The notes: generated by a model not told the origin, from the sequence alone. Counted from the stretch's first letter, positions 16,041 to 24,739 are shown. The stretch is DNA of 64,000 nt from Streptomyces monomycini (GCF_022271435.1 NZ_JAFIQY010000015.1:1-64000); one strand, 5' to 3'. A program made the numbers and translations.

Positions 16041-17477
16041 ATGAGCTCAGCATTTGAATACGCACCGGCGCCCGAGTCGCGCGCCGTCGTCGACATCGCG
16101 CCGTCCTACGGCCTGTTCATCGACGGTGAGTTCACCGAGGCGGCCGGCGGCAAGGTCTTCAAGACCGTCTCGCCCGCGAACGAGGAGGTCCTCTCCGAGG
16201 TCACGCAGGCCGGCTCCGAGGACGTGGAGCGCGCCGTCAAGGCCGCCCGCAAGGCGTTCGAGAAGTGGTCGGCGCTGCCCGGCGCCGAGCGCGCCAAGTA
16301 CCTCTTCCGTATCGCCCGTCTGATCCAGGAGCGCTCCCGCGAGCTGGCCGTCCTGGAGTCGCTGGACAACGGCAAGCCGATCCGCGAGTCCCGCGACTCG
16401 GACCTGCCGCTGGTCGCCGCGCACTTCTTCTACTACGCCGGCTGGGCCGACAAGCTGGGCCACGCGGGCTACGGCGCCGACCCGAAGCCGCTGGGCGTGG
16501 CCGGCCAGGTCATCCCGTGGAACTTCCCGCTGCTGATGCTGGCGTGGAAGATCGCCCCGGCGCTGGCCTGCGGCAACACCGTCGTCCTCAAGCCCGCCGA
16601 GACCACGCCGCTGTCCGCGCTGTTCTTCGCGGACATCTGCCGCCAGGCGGGCCTGCCCAAGGGCGTCGTCAACATCCTGACCGGTGACGGTTCGGCCGGT
16701 GCCGCGCTGGTCGCGCACCCGGACGTCAACAAGGTGGCGTTCACCGGCTCGACCGAGGTCGGCAAGGCCATCGCCCGTACCGTCGCCGGTACGGACAAGA
16801 AGCTCACCCTGGAGCTGGGCGGCAAGGCCGCGAACATCGTCTTCGACGACGCGCCGATCGACCAGGCCGTCGAGGGCATCGTCAACGGCATCTTCTTCAA
16901 CCAGGGCCACGTCTGCTGCGCGGGCTCGCGCCTGCTGGTGCAGGAGTCCGTGCAGGACGAGCTGCTGGCGGCGCTCAAGCGCCGGATGAGCACGCTGCGC
17001 GTCGGCGACCCGCTGGACAAGAACACCGACATCGGCGCGATCAACTCCGCCGAGCAGCTGGCCCGTATCACGGAGCTGGCCGACGCGGGCGAGGCCGAGG
17101 GCGCCGAGCGCTGGGCCCCGGCCTGCGAACTGCCCGACGCGGGGTACTGGTTCGCGCCGACACTGTTCACCGGCGTCACCCAGGCCCACCGCATCGCCCA
17201 GGAGGAGATCTTCGGGCCGGTGCTGTCGGTGCTCACCTTCCGTACGCCGGAAGAGGCCGTCGCCAAGGCCAACAACACCCCGTACGGGCTGTCGGCGGGC
17301 GTCTGGACGGAGAAGGGCTCGCGCATCCTGTGGATGGCGAACCAGCTCCGGGCGGGCATCGTCTGGTCCAACACGTTCAACAAGTTCGACCCGGCCTCGC
17401 CGTTCGGCGGCTACAAGGAGTCGGGCTTCGGCCGCGAGGGCGGCCGGCACGGTCTGGAGGCGTACCTCGATGTCTGA
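16041..17477 (+). CDS. Aldehyde dehydrogenase, catalytic part (ALDH16-like arrangement)
   Basis: 478 residues, a complete NAD(P)-dependent aldehyde dehydrogenase. The oxyanion Asn is in PWNFPLL, the general base is Glu258 (LELGGK), and the nucleophile is Cys292 in HVCCAGSR. It lies 4 nt after deoC, so acetaldehyde produced by DeoC is the natural substrate candidate, yielding acetate. Its 3' end overlaps the next gene by 8 nt. Together the two products equal the length and domain order of bacterial ALDH16 proteins, which carry an active domain followed by a vestigial one. Confidence 0.92.
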   Translation: MSSAFEYAPAPESRAVVDIAPSYGLFIDGEFTEAAGGKVFKTVSPANEEVLSEVTQAGSEDVERAVKAARKAFEKWSALPGAERAKYLFRIARLIQERSRELAVLESLDNGKPIRESRDSDLPLVAAHFFYYAGWADKLGHAGYGADPKPLGVAGQVIPWNFPLLMLAWKIAPALACGNTVVLKPAETTPLSALFFADICRQAGLPKGVVNILTGDGSAGAALVAHPDVNKVAFTGSTEVGKAIARTVAGTDKKLTLELGGKAANIVFDDAPIDQAVEGIVNGIFFNQGHVCCAGSRLLVQESVQDELLAALKRRMSTLRVGDPLDKNTDIGAINSAEQLARITELADAGEAEGAERWAPACELPDAGYWFAPTLFTGVTQAHRIAQEEIFGPVLSVLTFRTPEEAVAKANNTPYGLSAGVWTEKGSRILWMANQLRAGIVWSNTFNKFDPASPFGGYKESGFGREGGRHGLEAYLDV

Positions 17478-18351
17478 TCGCTTGAGCGTTCTCAAGACCT
17501 ACAAGCTGTACGTCGGGGGCAAGTTCCCCCGGTCCGAGAGCGGGCGGGTGTACGAGGTGACCGACTCGAAGGGCAACTGGCTCGCCAACGCGCCCCTGTC
17601 GTCCCGTAAGGACGCCCGGGACGCGGTGGTCGCGGCCCGTAAGGCGTTCGGCGGCTGGTCCGGCGCGACCGCGTACAACCGCGGCCAGATCCTCTACCGC
17701 GTCGCGGAGATGCTGGAGGGCCGCCGCGAGCAGTTCGCCGCGGAGGTCGCCGAGGCCGAGGGCCTGTCCAAGGCCAAGGCCGCGGCGCAGGTGGACGCGG
17801 CGATCGACCGCTGGGTCTGGTACGCGGGCTGGTCCGACAAGGTCGCCCAGATCGCGGGCTCCGCGAACCCGGTCGCCGGGCCGTACTTCAACCTGTCCTC
17901 CCCGGAGCCGACCGGCGTCGTCGCCGTGCTGGCGCCGCAGGAGTCGTCGTTCCTCGGCCTGGTCTCGGTGATCGCCCCGGCGATCGTCACGGGCAACACG
18001 GTCGTGGTCGTCACGAGCGAGAAGTCGCCGCTGCCCGCGCTGTCGCTGGGCGAGGTGCTGGCCACCTCCGACCTGCCGGGCGGTGTGGTCAACGTACTGT
18101 CCGGGCGCGTCAACGAGCTGGGCGGGCCGCTGGCCGCGCACCAGGACGTCAACGCGATCGACCTGGCGGGCGCCGCGGGCGACGCGGAGCTGGTCAAGGC
18201 GCTGGAGACGGCCGCGGCCGACAACCTCAAGCGCGTGCTGCGTCCACAGGCTGTGGACGGTTCCGCCGTCGACTGGAGCGCCGGTCCCGGTACGGAACGG
18301 ATGCTGGCCTTCCTGGAGACGAAGACCGTCTGGCACCCGATGGGGGTCTGA
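17470..18351 (+). CDS. Truncated aldehyde-dehydrogenase-like protein lacking catalytic cysteine
   Basis: 293 residues resembling the N-terminal, NAD-binding half of an aldehyde dehydrogenase. Recognisable landmarks include YVGGKFPRSES near residue 14, a degenerate WNFP position (VLAPQESSFLG), GNTVVVV, and LPGGVVNVLSG. The Cys-containing catalytic region is absent, and the position of the usual Glu base is not preserved. The ATG lies inside the preceding gene (8-nt overlap), so the two products are made together. A role as a structural partner of the active enzyme, as the second domain of ALDH16 is, fits best. It is not decayed: codon use is as clean as its neighbour's. Confidence 0.8.
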   Translation: MSDRLSVLKTYKLYVGGKFPRSESGRVYEVTDSKGNWLANAPLSSRKDARDAVVAARKAFGGWSGATAYNRGQILYRVAEMLEGRREQFAAEVAEAEGLSKAKAAAQVDAAIDRWVWYAGWSDKVAQIAGSANPVAGPYFNLSSPEPTGVVAVLAPQESSFLGLVSVIAPAIVTGNTVVVVTSEKSPLPALSLGEVLATSDLPGGVVNVLSGRVNELGGPLAAHQDVNAIDLAGAAGDAELVKALETAAADNLKRVLRPQAVDGSAVDWSAGPGTERMLAFLETKTVWHPMGV

Positions 18352-18365
18352 GCCCCCGCACGCCG

Positions 18366-18399
18366 CCGCCCGCCCTCATCCGTCCATGGGGGCGGGCGG
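18366..18399 (+). terminator. Terminator of the deoC operon
   Basis: 10-bp stem CCGCCCGCCC / GGGCGGGCGG (18366-18375 and 18390-18399), 15 bp after the last stop. Confidence 0.6.
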
Positions 18400-18427
18400 T
18401 CCGCGTTCCGCCACGTGACCGGCGGCC

Positions 18428-18835
18428 TCAGCCGGGCAGCAGCCCCACCGCCGTGCCCGTCAGCGGCAGATCCTCCAGCGCGCCTCCCCGGGCGATCGGA
18501 TCCGTCACGATGCCGGTGGTCAGCGGCTTGAAGTCGGCGACCTGGGTACCGATCTTGTTGGTCAGCGGATCGGCGGAGGTGCCCGCCAGCGGGTCCAGTT
18601 TGAGACTCTTGACCGGTCCGACGCCGCCCGCGAGGGAGTGCTGCAACGCGTCGCCCAACGCCTTGCCGGCCGCCTGGACGTCCAGCTCACTCTCATGGCC
18701 GCGCGCCGCGCCCGCCGGTGCCGCACCGGCCGCCGCGAGCGCCGCACCGGCCACCGTGAGCGCCAGCCCCGCGCGCGTCAGGCCGCGCGGTACGCGGCGC
18801 CGGTGCCGATGTCGGGTTCGTGCATGTGAGGCCAT
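18428..18835 (-). CDS. Small secreted protein of unknown function
   Basis: 135 residues from ATG 18835 with AGGTGG upstream. A basic N-terminal region (many His and Arg) leads to a signal peptide core LALTVAGAALAAAGAAPAGA. The mature part of about 85 residues has no cysteine and ends LPLTGTAVGLLPG. A related-looking Gly/Leu-rich ending (GGLPAGGLTKALG) occurs in the secreted protein at 25145-25414. No family assigned. Divergent from the uridine-kinase-like gene across a region with a conspicuous AT-rich palindrome. Confidence 0.65.
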   Translation of the reverse strand: MASHARTRHRHRRRVPRGLTRAGLALTVAGAALAAAGAAPAGAARGHESELDVQAAGKALGDALQHSLAGGVGPVKSLKLDPLAGTSADPLTNKIGTQVADFKPLTTGIVTDPIARGGALEDLPLTGTAVGLLPG

Positions 18836-18872
18836 GTGCCACCTGCCTGTGCGTCGCCAAGTAAATGATTGA

Positions 18873-18888
18873 GTAATCGAACGATTAC
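18873..18888. promoter_or_regulatory. AT-rich 16-bp palindrome in divergent promoter region
   Basis: GTAATCGAACGATTAC: perfect 7-bp arms around AA. It stands out against about 72% G+C surroundings and lies 38 bp before the secreted-protein start and 85 bp before the kinase gene, so it is a good operator candidate. The regulator is unknown. Confidence 0.5.
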
Positions 18889-18972
18889 GAAGCGTAGTTG
18901 AGGCGTGCCGGGCCGTTCCAGCGACCGCGCTCCGGGTAACCCGCACGGCCCAATGCGCGACAATGGCTCCCC

Positions 18973-19713
18973 GTGAGCTCCCACACCGCCGCCCGGGTCG
19001 TCCTGCTGACCGGCCCCTCCGGCTCCGGCAAGTCGTCCCTCGCCGCCCGCAGTGGCCTGCCCGTGCTCAACCTCGACGACTTCTACAAGGAGGGCACGGA
19101 CCCGACGCTGCCGTCGCTGGCCGACGGCGGCGGCACCGACTGGGACTCGCCGTTGTCGTGGGACGCCGGCGCCGCCGTGGCCGCGATCGAGGCGCTGTGC
19201 CGTACGGGACGTACGGCCGTGCCGGTGTACGACATCTCCACCAGCACACGGGTCGGTGAAACGGTTCTGGAGCGGGGCGACGCGCCGCTGTTCCTCGCCG
19301 AGGGCATCTTCGCGGCGGACATCGTCGAGCGCTGCCGTACGGCGGGCCTGCTTGCCGACGCGCTGTGCCTGCGCGGCCGCCCCACCACGACCTTCCGGCG
19401 GCGGCTCGCCCGTGACCTGCGCGAAGCCCGCAAGCCGGTGCCGGTCCTGCTGCGCCGCGGGCTGCGCCTGCTGCGCGCCGAGCGCGCGATCGTCGCCCGG
19501 CACACCGCGCTGGGCGCCCACCCGTGCGCGAAGCCGGAGGCGCTGGCGCGGATAGCGGCGGCCCGGAACGCCGTGGACGGGGCGGGGCACATCACCGCGG
19601 ACCCCGCGGACCCCGCGGACCCCGCGGACCCCGCGAATCCCGCGGACCCCGCGAATCCCGCGACTGCGACTGCGACTGCGACTGCGACTGCGACTGCGAC
19701 CGTCAACGCCTGA
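18973..19713 (+). CDS. Uridine kinase-like P-loop protein
   Basis: 246 residues from GTG 18973. P-loop GPSGSGKSS at residues 14-22, then NLDDFYKEG, typical of the uridine kinase/phosphoribulokinase family, which phosphorylates nucleosides or other small substrates. The family core ends near residue 205. The last 35-40 residues are pure low complexity, (PADPAD/PAN)n then (TA)n, encoded by DNA microsatellites. A nucleoside role would suit the surrounding salvage genes, but no CTACGCGCGTAG site is present upstream. Confidence 0.75.
   Translation: MSSHTAARVVLLTGPSGSGKSSLAARSGLPVLNLDDFYKEGTDPTLPSLADGGGTDWDSPLSWDAGAAVAAIEALCRTGRTAVPVYDISTSTRVGETVLERGDAPLFLAEGIFAADIVERCRTAGLLADALCLRGRPTTTFRRRLARDLREARKPVPVLLRRGLRLLRAERAIVARHTALGAHPCAKPEALARIAAARNAVDGAGHITADPADPADPADPANPADPANPATATATATATATATVNA
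19597..19700 (+). repeat. Coding microsatellites at the 3' end of the kinase gene
   Basis: Seven units of a 9-bp motif (GCGGACCCC or GCGAATCCC) at about 19597-19659, immediately followed by 6.8 copies of the hexamer GCGACT at 19660-19700. Both unit sizes are multiples of 3, so copy-number change alters only the length of the C-terminal tail. Confidence 0.9.
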
Positions 19714-19906
19714 ACGGCCGGGCGCCGCACGGGCCGCATGCCGCAGACCCGAACGGCGCCCGAACGGCGAAGGAGCGGATTCGCGCCGTACCCCCCGGCC
19801 GGCCGAACCCGCTCCTCATCCCCCCGTGTCCCCCGTGGTCCCCCCTCGGGATCCCCCGTTCCCCCCTCTTCCTCGCTCCCCCGTGGTCCCCCCGTCTTCC
19901 CCGCCC

Positions 19907-20707
19907 TCAGGCCACCAGCTCGCCGAAGGACTCCTGCTCGTCACGGCCGAAGCTGAGGACGTCGTCCTCGCGCAGCCGGCGCAGGGAGCGCCAGATGCTG
20001 GACTTCACCGTGCCGACACTGATGTTGAGAATGTCCGCGATCTCCGGGTCAGTACGGCCCTCGTAGTAGCGCAGCACCAGCATGGTGCGCTGCGTCTCGG
20101 GCAGCCGGGCCAGCGCCTGCCAGAGCACCGCGCGCAGCTCCGTGCCGCGCATCGCGTCCGTGTCACCGGCCGTCTCCGGCAGCTCCTCGGTCGGGTACTC
20201 GTTCAGCTTGCGGCGGCGCCACGCGCTGATGTGCAGGTTGGTCATCGTGCGGCGCAGGTAGCCGCCCAGCGCCGCCTTGTCGCTGATCCGGTCCCACGCC
20301 CGGTAGGTCGAGAACAGCGCGCTCTGCAGCAGGTCCTCGGCCTCGAAGCGGTCGCCCGTCAGGTGGTACGCGGTGGCGTACAGGGAAGCGCGGCGCTCCT
20401 GGACGTAGGCGGTGAACGCCGCGGCGGCGTCCCCCGTTTCCTCCGCCTGCGACGCGGTGCGCCGTTCCCCCGTGCCTTCCCTGTACGCCGGTCCCGCGGC
20501 GGAACCGGTGGTGCCCCCGTCGGTCCCCCCGTGTCCCCCGTCGCGCTGTGTCATCGCGTCGATCGCGACCATGTACGGAATGCGATGACGCCCGGTGCCG
20601 CGAGCGCACCCCCGCCCGCCCACGGCACCGGACTTCTCGGTGGCCCGGCCGACATCGTGCAGACGCGTGATGACTGCGCTGGTCGTGGTGCTGTGCAGTG
20701 TGTTCAT
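19907..20707 (-). CDS. sigQ: ECF-type RNA polymerase sigma factor SigQ
   Basis: 266 residues from ATG 20707. Region 2 lies near residues 95-160 (AEDLLQSALFSTYRAWDRI) and region 4 near 190-245 (LPETQRTMLVLRYYEGRTD, then a helix-turn-helix with ISVGTVKSSIWR). The family is SigE-like (SigE/SigL type). An unusual low-complexity N-terminal leader of about 70 residues precedes region 2; internal ATGs exist, so the true start could be later. No anti-sigma gene is adjacent. Divergent from afsQ1, as in S. coelicolor, where AfsQ1 activates sigQ. Confidence 0.88.
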   Translation of the reverse strand: MNTLHSTTTSAVITRLHDVGRATEKSGAVGGRGCARGTGRHRIPYMVAIDAMTQRDGGHGGTDGGTTGSAAGPAYREGTGERRTASQAEETGDAAAAFTAYVQERRASLYATAYHLTGDRFEAEDLLQSALFSTYRAWDRISDKAALGGYLRRTMTNLHISAWRRRKLNEYPTEELPETAGDTDAMRGTELRAVLWQALARLPETQRTMLVLRYYEGRTDPEIADILNISVGTVKSSIWRSLRRLREDDVLSFGRDEQESFGELVA

Positions 20708-20796
20708 CGCGCGCCCCCCGTCGGTAGACCCTGCTTGCTTCGGTTCGTGATGGGGAAAACTCTGCCGAAGCAGTTTCATGACGCTGTCTGCCGTCT

Positions 20797-20812
20797 GTCA
20801 CAGCCCTGTCAC
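20797..20812. promoter_or_regulatory. AfsQ1 box in the sigQ-afsQ1 intergenic region
   Basis: GTCAC-AGCCCT-GTCAC, an exact match to the published AfsQ1 recognition pattern GTnAC-n6-GTnAC. It lies 90 bp upstream of sigQ and 115 bp upstream of afsQ1. Confidence 0.8.
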
Positions 20813-20926
20813 AGCGGGAGGGTCGCGGCCGGGACACCGTTCGGACGCGGGGCGGGCCGGGGCACGGGCACCGCCGGACACCGTGCAGGTCGAAGTCCTG
20901 GTCCCCCATGGGCCAGAATGGCCGGT

Positions 20927-21604
20927 GTGCCTTTCCTGTTGCTGATCGAGGACGACGACGCCATCCGCACGGCCCTCGAACTCTCCCTGTCGCGCCAGGG
21001 TCACCGTGTGGTGACCGCGGCGACGGGCGAGGACGGCCTGAAGCTGCTGCGCGAGCAGCGCCCGGACCTGATCGTGCTGGACGTGATGCTGCCGGGCATC
21101 GACGGTTTCGAGGTGTGCCGGCGGATCAGGCGTACGGACCAGCTGCCCATCATCCTGCTGACCGCGCGCAACGACGACATCGACGTGGTGGTCGGGCTGG
21201 AGTCCGGCGCGGACGACTATGTGGTCAAGCCGGTGCAGGGGCGGGTGCTGGACGCCCGGATCCGGGCCGTGCTGCGGCGCGGGGAGCGGGAGTCCAACGA
21301 CGCGGCGACGTTCGGTTCCCTGGTCATCGACCGCTCGGCCATGACGGTCACCAAGAACGGCGAGGACCTCCAGCTGACCCCCACCGAACTGCGCCTGCTG
21401 CTGGAGCTGAGCCGCCGCCCCGGGCAGGCGCTGTCCCGGCAGCAGCTGCTGCGGCTGGTGTGGGAGCACGACTATCTCGGTGACTCGCGGCTGGTGGACG
21501 CGTGCGTGCAGCGCCTCCGGGCGAAGGTGGAGGACGTACCGTCCTCGCCGACCCTGATCCGTACGGTGCGCGGTGTCGGCTACCGGCTGGACACCCCGCA
21601 GTGA
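20927..21604 (+). CDS. afsQ1: Two-component response regulator AfsQ1
   Basis: 225 residues from GTG 20927, exactly the length of S. coelicolor AfsQ1, which it matches almost residue for residue from memory. The receiver domain has an acidic pocket (Glu8-Asp9-Asp10-Asp11), phosphoacceptor Asp52, and Lys in VVKP. An OmpR-type winged helix fills residues about 125-225. AfsQ1 controls antibiotic production, nitrogen assimilation and sigQ. CAGAAT 7 nt before the GTG suggests a leaderless mRNA; an in-frame ATG at 20918 is the alternative start. Confidence 0.95.
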   Translation: MPFLLLIEDDDAIRTALELSLSRQGHRVVTAATGEDGLKLLREQRPDLIVLDVMLPGIDGFEVCRRIRRTDQLPIILLTARNDDIDVVVGLESGADDYVVKPVQGRVLDARIRAVLRRGERESNDAATFGSLVIDRSAMTVTKNGEDLQLTPTELRLLLELSRRPGQALSRQQLLRLVWEHDYLGDSRLVDACVQRLRAKVEDVPSSPTLIRTVRGVGYRLDTPQ

Positions 21605-23373
21605 CGGAGCGCTCGTCCGAGAGCCGTACGGATGCCGAGGCGGCCGCCGAGGGCGAGGGCGCGCCGGAGCCGCCCGGCTTCCTCCGGCGGTGCGTACGGG
21701 CGCTCGGCCTGCTGCGCTGGACCAGCCTGCGGCTGCGGCTGGTGTTCGTCTTCGCGCTCGTCGCGCTGACCGCGGCGGTCTCCGCCTCCGGCATCGCGTA
21801 CTGGCTCAACCGCAACACCGTGCTGGACCGTACCCAGAACTCCGCGCTCAACGACTTCCGCAAGTCGCTGGAGGACAGCACCCGTTCGCTGTCGCTGCGG
21901 CCGCGGTGCGCGGAGCTGGACGACGCGGCACGGCAGATGGCGGGCGGGCCGCAGAACTACGCCGTCCTGCTGGTCGCGCAGGGCAGCGACGGCAAGCAGT
22001 GCGTGGCGTCCACGGACAAGGACCTGTTCACGCTCGAGACGGTGCCCAGGCCGCTGCGGACGGCGGTCAACGAGAAGCGCGCGCTGGACGACGGCAACCG
22101 CGTGCCGTACCACATGTACTGGCAGCGCAAGGAACTGCGGGACACCCCGTACCTCGTCGCCGGGGCCCGGATGAACGGCGGCGGCCCGACCGGCTACATG
22201 CTCAAGTCGCTGGCCACCGAGCGCCAGGACCTCAACTCGCTGGCCTGGTCGCTGGGGATCGCCACCGCGCTGGCCCTGGTCGGCTCGGCGCTGCTGGCGC
22301 AGGCCGCCGCGACGACCGTGCTGCGGCCCGTGCAGCGCCTGGGCCACGCGGCCCGGCAGCTGGGCGAGGGCCGGCTGGACACCCGGCTGCGGGTGACCGG
22401 CACCGACGAACTCGCCGACCTCTCGCGCACCTTCAACCGTACGGCCGAACGCCTGGAGCAGCGGGTCGAGGAGCTGAGCGGCCGCGAGGCGTCCTCCCGC
22501 CGCTTCGTCGCCGACATGTCGCACGAGCTGCGCACGCCGCTGACGGCGATCACGGCGGTCACCGAGGTGCTGGAGGAAGAGGAGGACTCCCTCGACCCGA
22601 TGATCGCGCCCGCGGTGAAGCTGGTGGTCAGCGAGACCCGGCGGCTGAACGACCTGGTGGAGAACCTGATGGAGGTCACCCGCTTCGACGCGGGGACGGC
22701 GCGGCTGGTGCAGGACGAGGTGGACGTCGCGGACCAGGTGACCGCGTGCATCGACGCGCGGGCCTGGCTGGACGCGGTCGAGCTGGACGCCGAGCGCGGC
22801 ATCGTGGCCCGGCTGGACCCGCGCCGCCTCGACGTCATCCTGGCCAACCTCATCGGCAACGCGCTCAAGCACGGCGGCTCGCCGGTCCGGGTCTCGGTAC
22901 GCACCGAGGCCACGCCGGACGGCGAGGACCTGGTGATCCGGGTACGGGACCACGGGCCCGGCATCCCCCAGGAGGTCCTGCCGCACGTCTTCGACCGCTT
23001 CTACAAGGCGAGCGCGTCCCGGCCGCGGTCGGAGGGCAGCGGCCTGGGCCTGTCGATCGCGCTGGAGAACGCCCACATCCACGGCGGCGAGATCACGGCC
23101 GCGAACTCGCCGGAGGGCGGCGCGGTCTTCACCCTGCGACTGCCGGTGGGCACCTCGGCCGCCGGAGCGGCCACGGAGACGGACAGCGATACGGACGGGG
23201 ACGGGGGCGGCGGTACGGCCGTGGGGACCGGTACGGAGACGGGCACCCGTACCGACGGGCGCGGCCGTAAGAACGCGGGTCCCGACACGGGTCCGGACGC
23301 GGACGCGGGTCCTGAAGGCACGGAGCGGCGCGGCACCGAGTCCCGCGGCACGGAAGGCGGTGACGGCCGATGA
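21601..23373 (+). CDS. afsQ2: Sensor histidine kinase AfsQ2
   Basis: 590 residues from GTG 21601, overlapping afsQ1 by 4 nt (GTGA). Order: cytoplasmic leader, membrane segment about 42-65, an extracellular sensor of about 150 residues, a second membrane segment near 215-238, HAMP, dimerisation domain with phosphoacceptor His308 (DMSHELRTPLTA), and the HATPase domain (NLIGNALKHGG and GSGLGLSIA). The last 75 residues are a Thr/Gly/Asp-rich low-complexity extension that makes it longer than the S. coelicolor protein. Confidence 0.95.
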   Translation: MTERSSESRTDAEAAAEGEGAPEPPGFLRRCVRALGLLRWTSLRLRLVFVFALVALTAAVSASGIAYWLNRNTVLDRTQNSALNDFRKSLEDSTRSLSLRPRCAELDDAARQMAGGPQNYAVLLVAQGSDGKQCVASTDKDLFTLETVPRPLRTAVNEKRALDDGNRVPYHMYWQRKELRDTPYLVAGARMNGGGPTGYMLKSLATERQDLNSLAWSLGIATALALVGSALLAQAAATTVLRPVQRLGHAARQLGEGRLDTRLRVTGTDELADLSRTFNRTAERLEQRVEELSGREASSRRFVADMSHELRTPLTAITAVTEVLEEEEDSLDPMIAPAVKLVVSETRRLNDLVENLMEVTRFDAGTARLVQDEVDVADQVTACIDARAWLDAVELDAERGIVARLDPRRLDVILANLIGNALKHGGSPVRVSVRTEATPDGEDLVIRVRDHGPGIPQEVLPHVFDRFYKASASRPRSEGSGLGLSIALENAHIHGGEITAANSPEGGAVFTLRLPVGTSAAGAATETDSDTDGDGGGGTAVGTGTETGTRTDGRGRKNAGPDTGPDADAGPEGTERRGTESRGTEGGDGR

Positions 23374-24053
23374 CATGGCGCACCCGTGAGCCGTCGTCCG
23401 GGCCCGGCCCCCGGCTTGCTCCCCGTACGCGGCCGTCGCCCCTCCCCCGGACCGCGGTGCTGACCGCCGTGGCCCTCGGCGCCCTCGTACCGGCCCTGGC
23501 GAGCTGCGGCATCCGCGGTACGTCCGTGCCGGTCGACGCCGGGGGCGCGCCCTCCCGCGTCAGCTGCAAGGTTCCTGCGGACTCGGTCCCCCCGGTCCCG
23601 CCCGACAGCTCGCGGGTCACCGTCTACCTGGAGTGCAGCTCGGCGCTGGCACCGGTGGAGCGGACCGTGTCCAACCCCAAGCAGCAGCCCACCGACCGTC
23701 TCCGGTCGGCCCGCGCGCTGCTGGACGAGCTCCAGGAGCAGCCGGGGCCCGTCGAGGAGGAGGCCGGGTTCATCACGGCGGTGCCGGAGAACCTGGAGGT
23801 GTCCGGGCCGCGCGCGGGCGATCCCGCGGGCACGCTGCGGCTGAGCGCGCGGCCGGAGGACCTGCCGTCCTTCGCGCTCGCCCAGATCGTGTGCACGTTC
23901 GGCGAGAGCGCTGCTCTGGGCCGTACGCACGCGGCGGTGCTGGGCGGCCCCGGCGACGGACATCCGCAGCGGTACCCGTGCTCGGACGAGGTGCGCACGC
24001 ACCCGGACAGCGTGCTGGGCGCGGGGTCGGACGCTCCGGGGGCGTCGGGCTGA
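23370..24053 (+). CDS. Lipoprotein of the AfsQ operon (SCO4905-like)
   Basis: 227 residues, ATG 23370 overlapping the afsQ2 stop (ATGA). A signal segment VLTAVALGALVPA leads to the lipobox LASC, so the mature protein is anchored outside the membrane. Four later cysteines could form disulfides. Its fixed place behind afsQ2 suggests a role in modulating the sensor, as CseA does for CseB/CseC; that analogy is inference. Confidence 0.85.
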   Translation: MTWRTREPSSGPGPRLAPRTRPSPLPRTAVLTAVALGALVPALASCGIRGTSVPVDAGGAPSRVSCKVPADSVPPVPPDSSRVTVYLECSSALAPVERTVSNPKQQPTDRLRSARALLDELQEQPGPVEEEAGFITAVPENLEVSGPRAGDPAGTLRLSARPEDLPSFALAQIVCTFGESAALGRTHAAVLGGPGDGHPQRYPCSDEVRTHPDSVLGAGSDAPGASG

Positions 24054-24112
24054 GACGGCCGGGGCGCCGGACTGAGACGCCCGAGGCGCCGGACTGAAGA
24101 GACCGAGAGAAC

Positions 24113-24739
24113 ATGCCGGGACGGCCACGGCGACCACGGCCCGCCCCTTACGGAACCGCGGCCGCCGGTAGGCGCGTCCTGGCCTGTGTGCAGGGTCATG
24201 GCCGCGGCGGTACCGCCGCCCTCCGTATGCGCGCCGCGGGAGCCGTCCTCCTCGTGGCGCATCTGCTGATCGTCGGCTGGCTGTCGCTGCGCCCCCGTAC
24301 GGTTCCCTGGGTGCCCGCCGCGAACCTCCGGCCGCTGGCGACGATCCGCGCGGAGCTGGCGCACGGGCCGTGGGAGGCCGTGCAGAGCCTCGGGGGCGCG
24401 GTGCTGCTGCTGGCGCCGCTGGGCATTCTGCTGCCGATGGCAGCCGGCCGCTTGAACGTTTCTCCGCTGGGCTCCCTGACGCGTACGGTCTTCACCGGCG
24501 CGATGGTCTCGCTGGCGATCGGACTGCTGCAGGCCGGCATACCCGGCCGGGTGCCGGACGTGGACATGGTGCTGCTCAACACGACCGGGGTCGTACTGGC
24601 GCACCTGCTGGTCGTACCAGGGGTCCGGTACCGGCTACGCCGCAAGGAGGACCGGCCCGCACGGCCGACCCCCACGCGGACCAGGGTTCACATCGCACCG
24701 CAGGCCGACGCCCTGTCGGGCTCCCGGACCTACCTTTGA
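24113..24739 (+). CDS. VanZ-family membrane protein
   Basis: 208 residues. Four hydrophobic segments follow a basic leader; the conserved region around residues 60-150 includes SLRP, ANLRPL and a GIPGRVPDVDMVLLNTTG core (cut here to VPDVDMVLLNTTG) typical of VanZ proteins. VanZ confers low-level teicoplanin resistance in the vanA cluster, but most actinobacterial homologues have no proven role. ATG 24113 is taken; ATG 24227, just before the first membrane segment, is an alternative. Confidence 0.8.
   Translation: MPGRPRRPRPAPYGTAAAGRRVLACVQGHGRGGTAALRMRAAGAVLLVAHLLIVGWLSLRPRTVPWVPAANLRPLATIRAELAHGPWEAVQSLGGAVLLLAPLGILLPMAAGRLNVSPLGSLTRTVFTGAMVSLAIGLLQAGIPGRVPDVDMVLLNTTGVVLAHLLVVPGVRYRLRRKEDRPARPTPTRTRVHIAPQADALSGSRTYL

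Noticed and set aside
17470..18351. Reading the short aldehyde-dehydrogenase-like gene as a decayed pseudogene
   Set aside because: Codon bias is intact, the start overlaps the active gene in a coupled arrangement, and its length fits the vestigial second domain of ALDH16.
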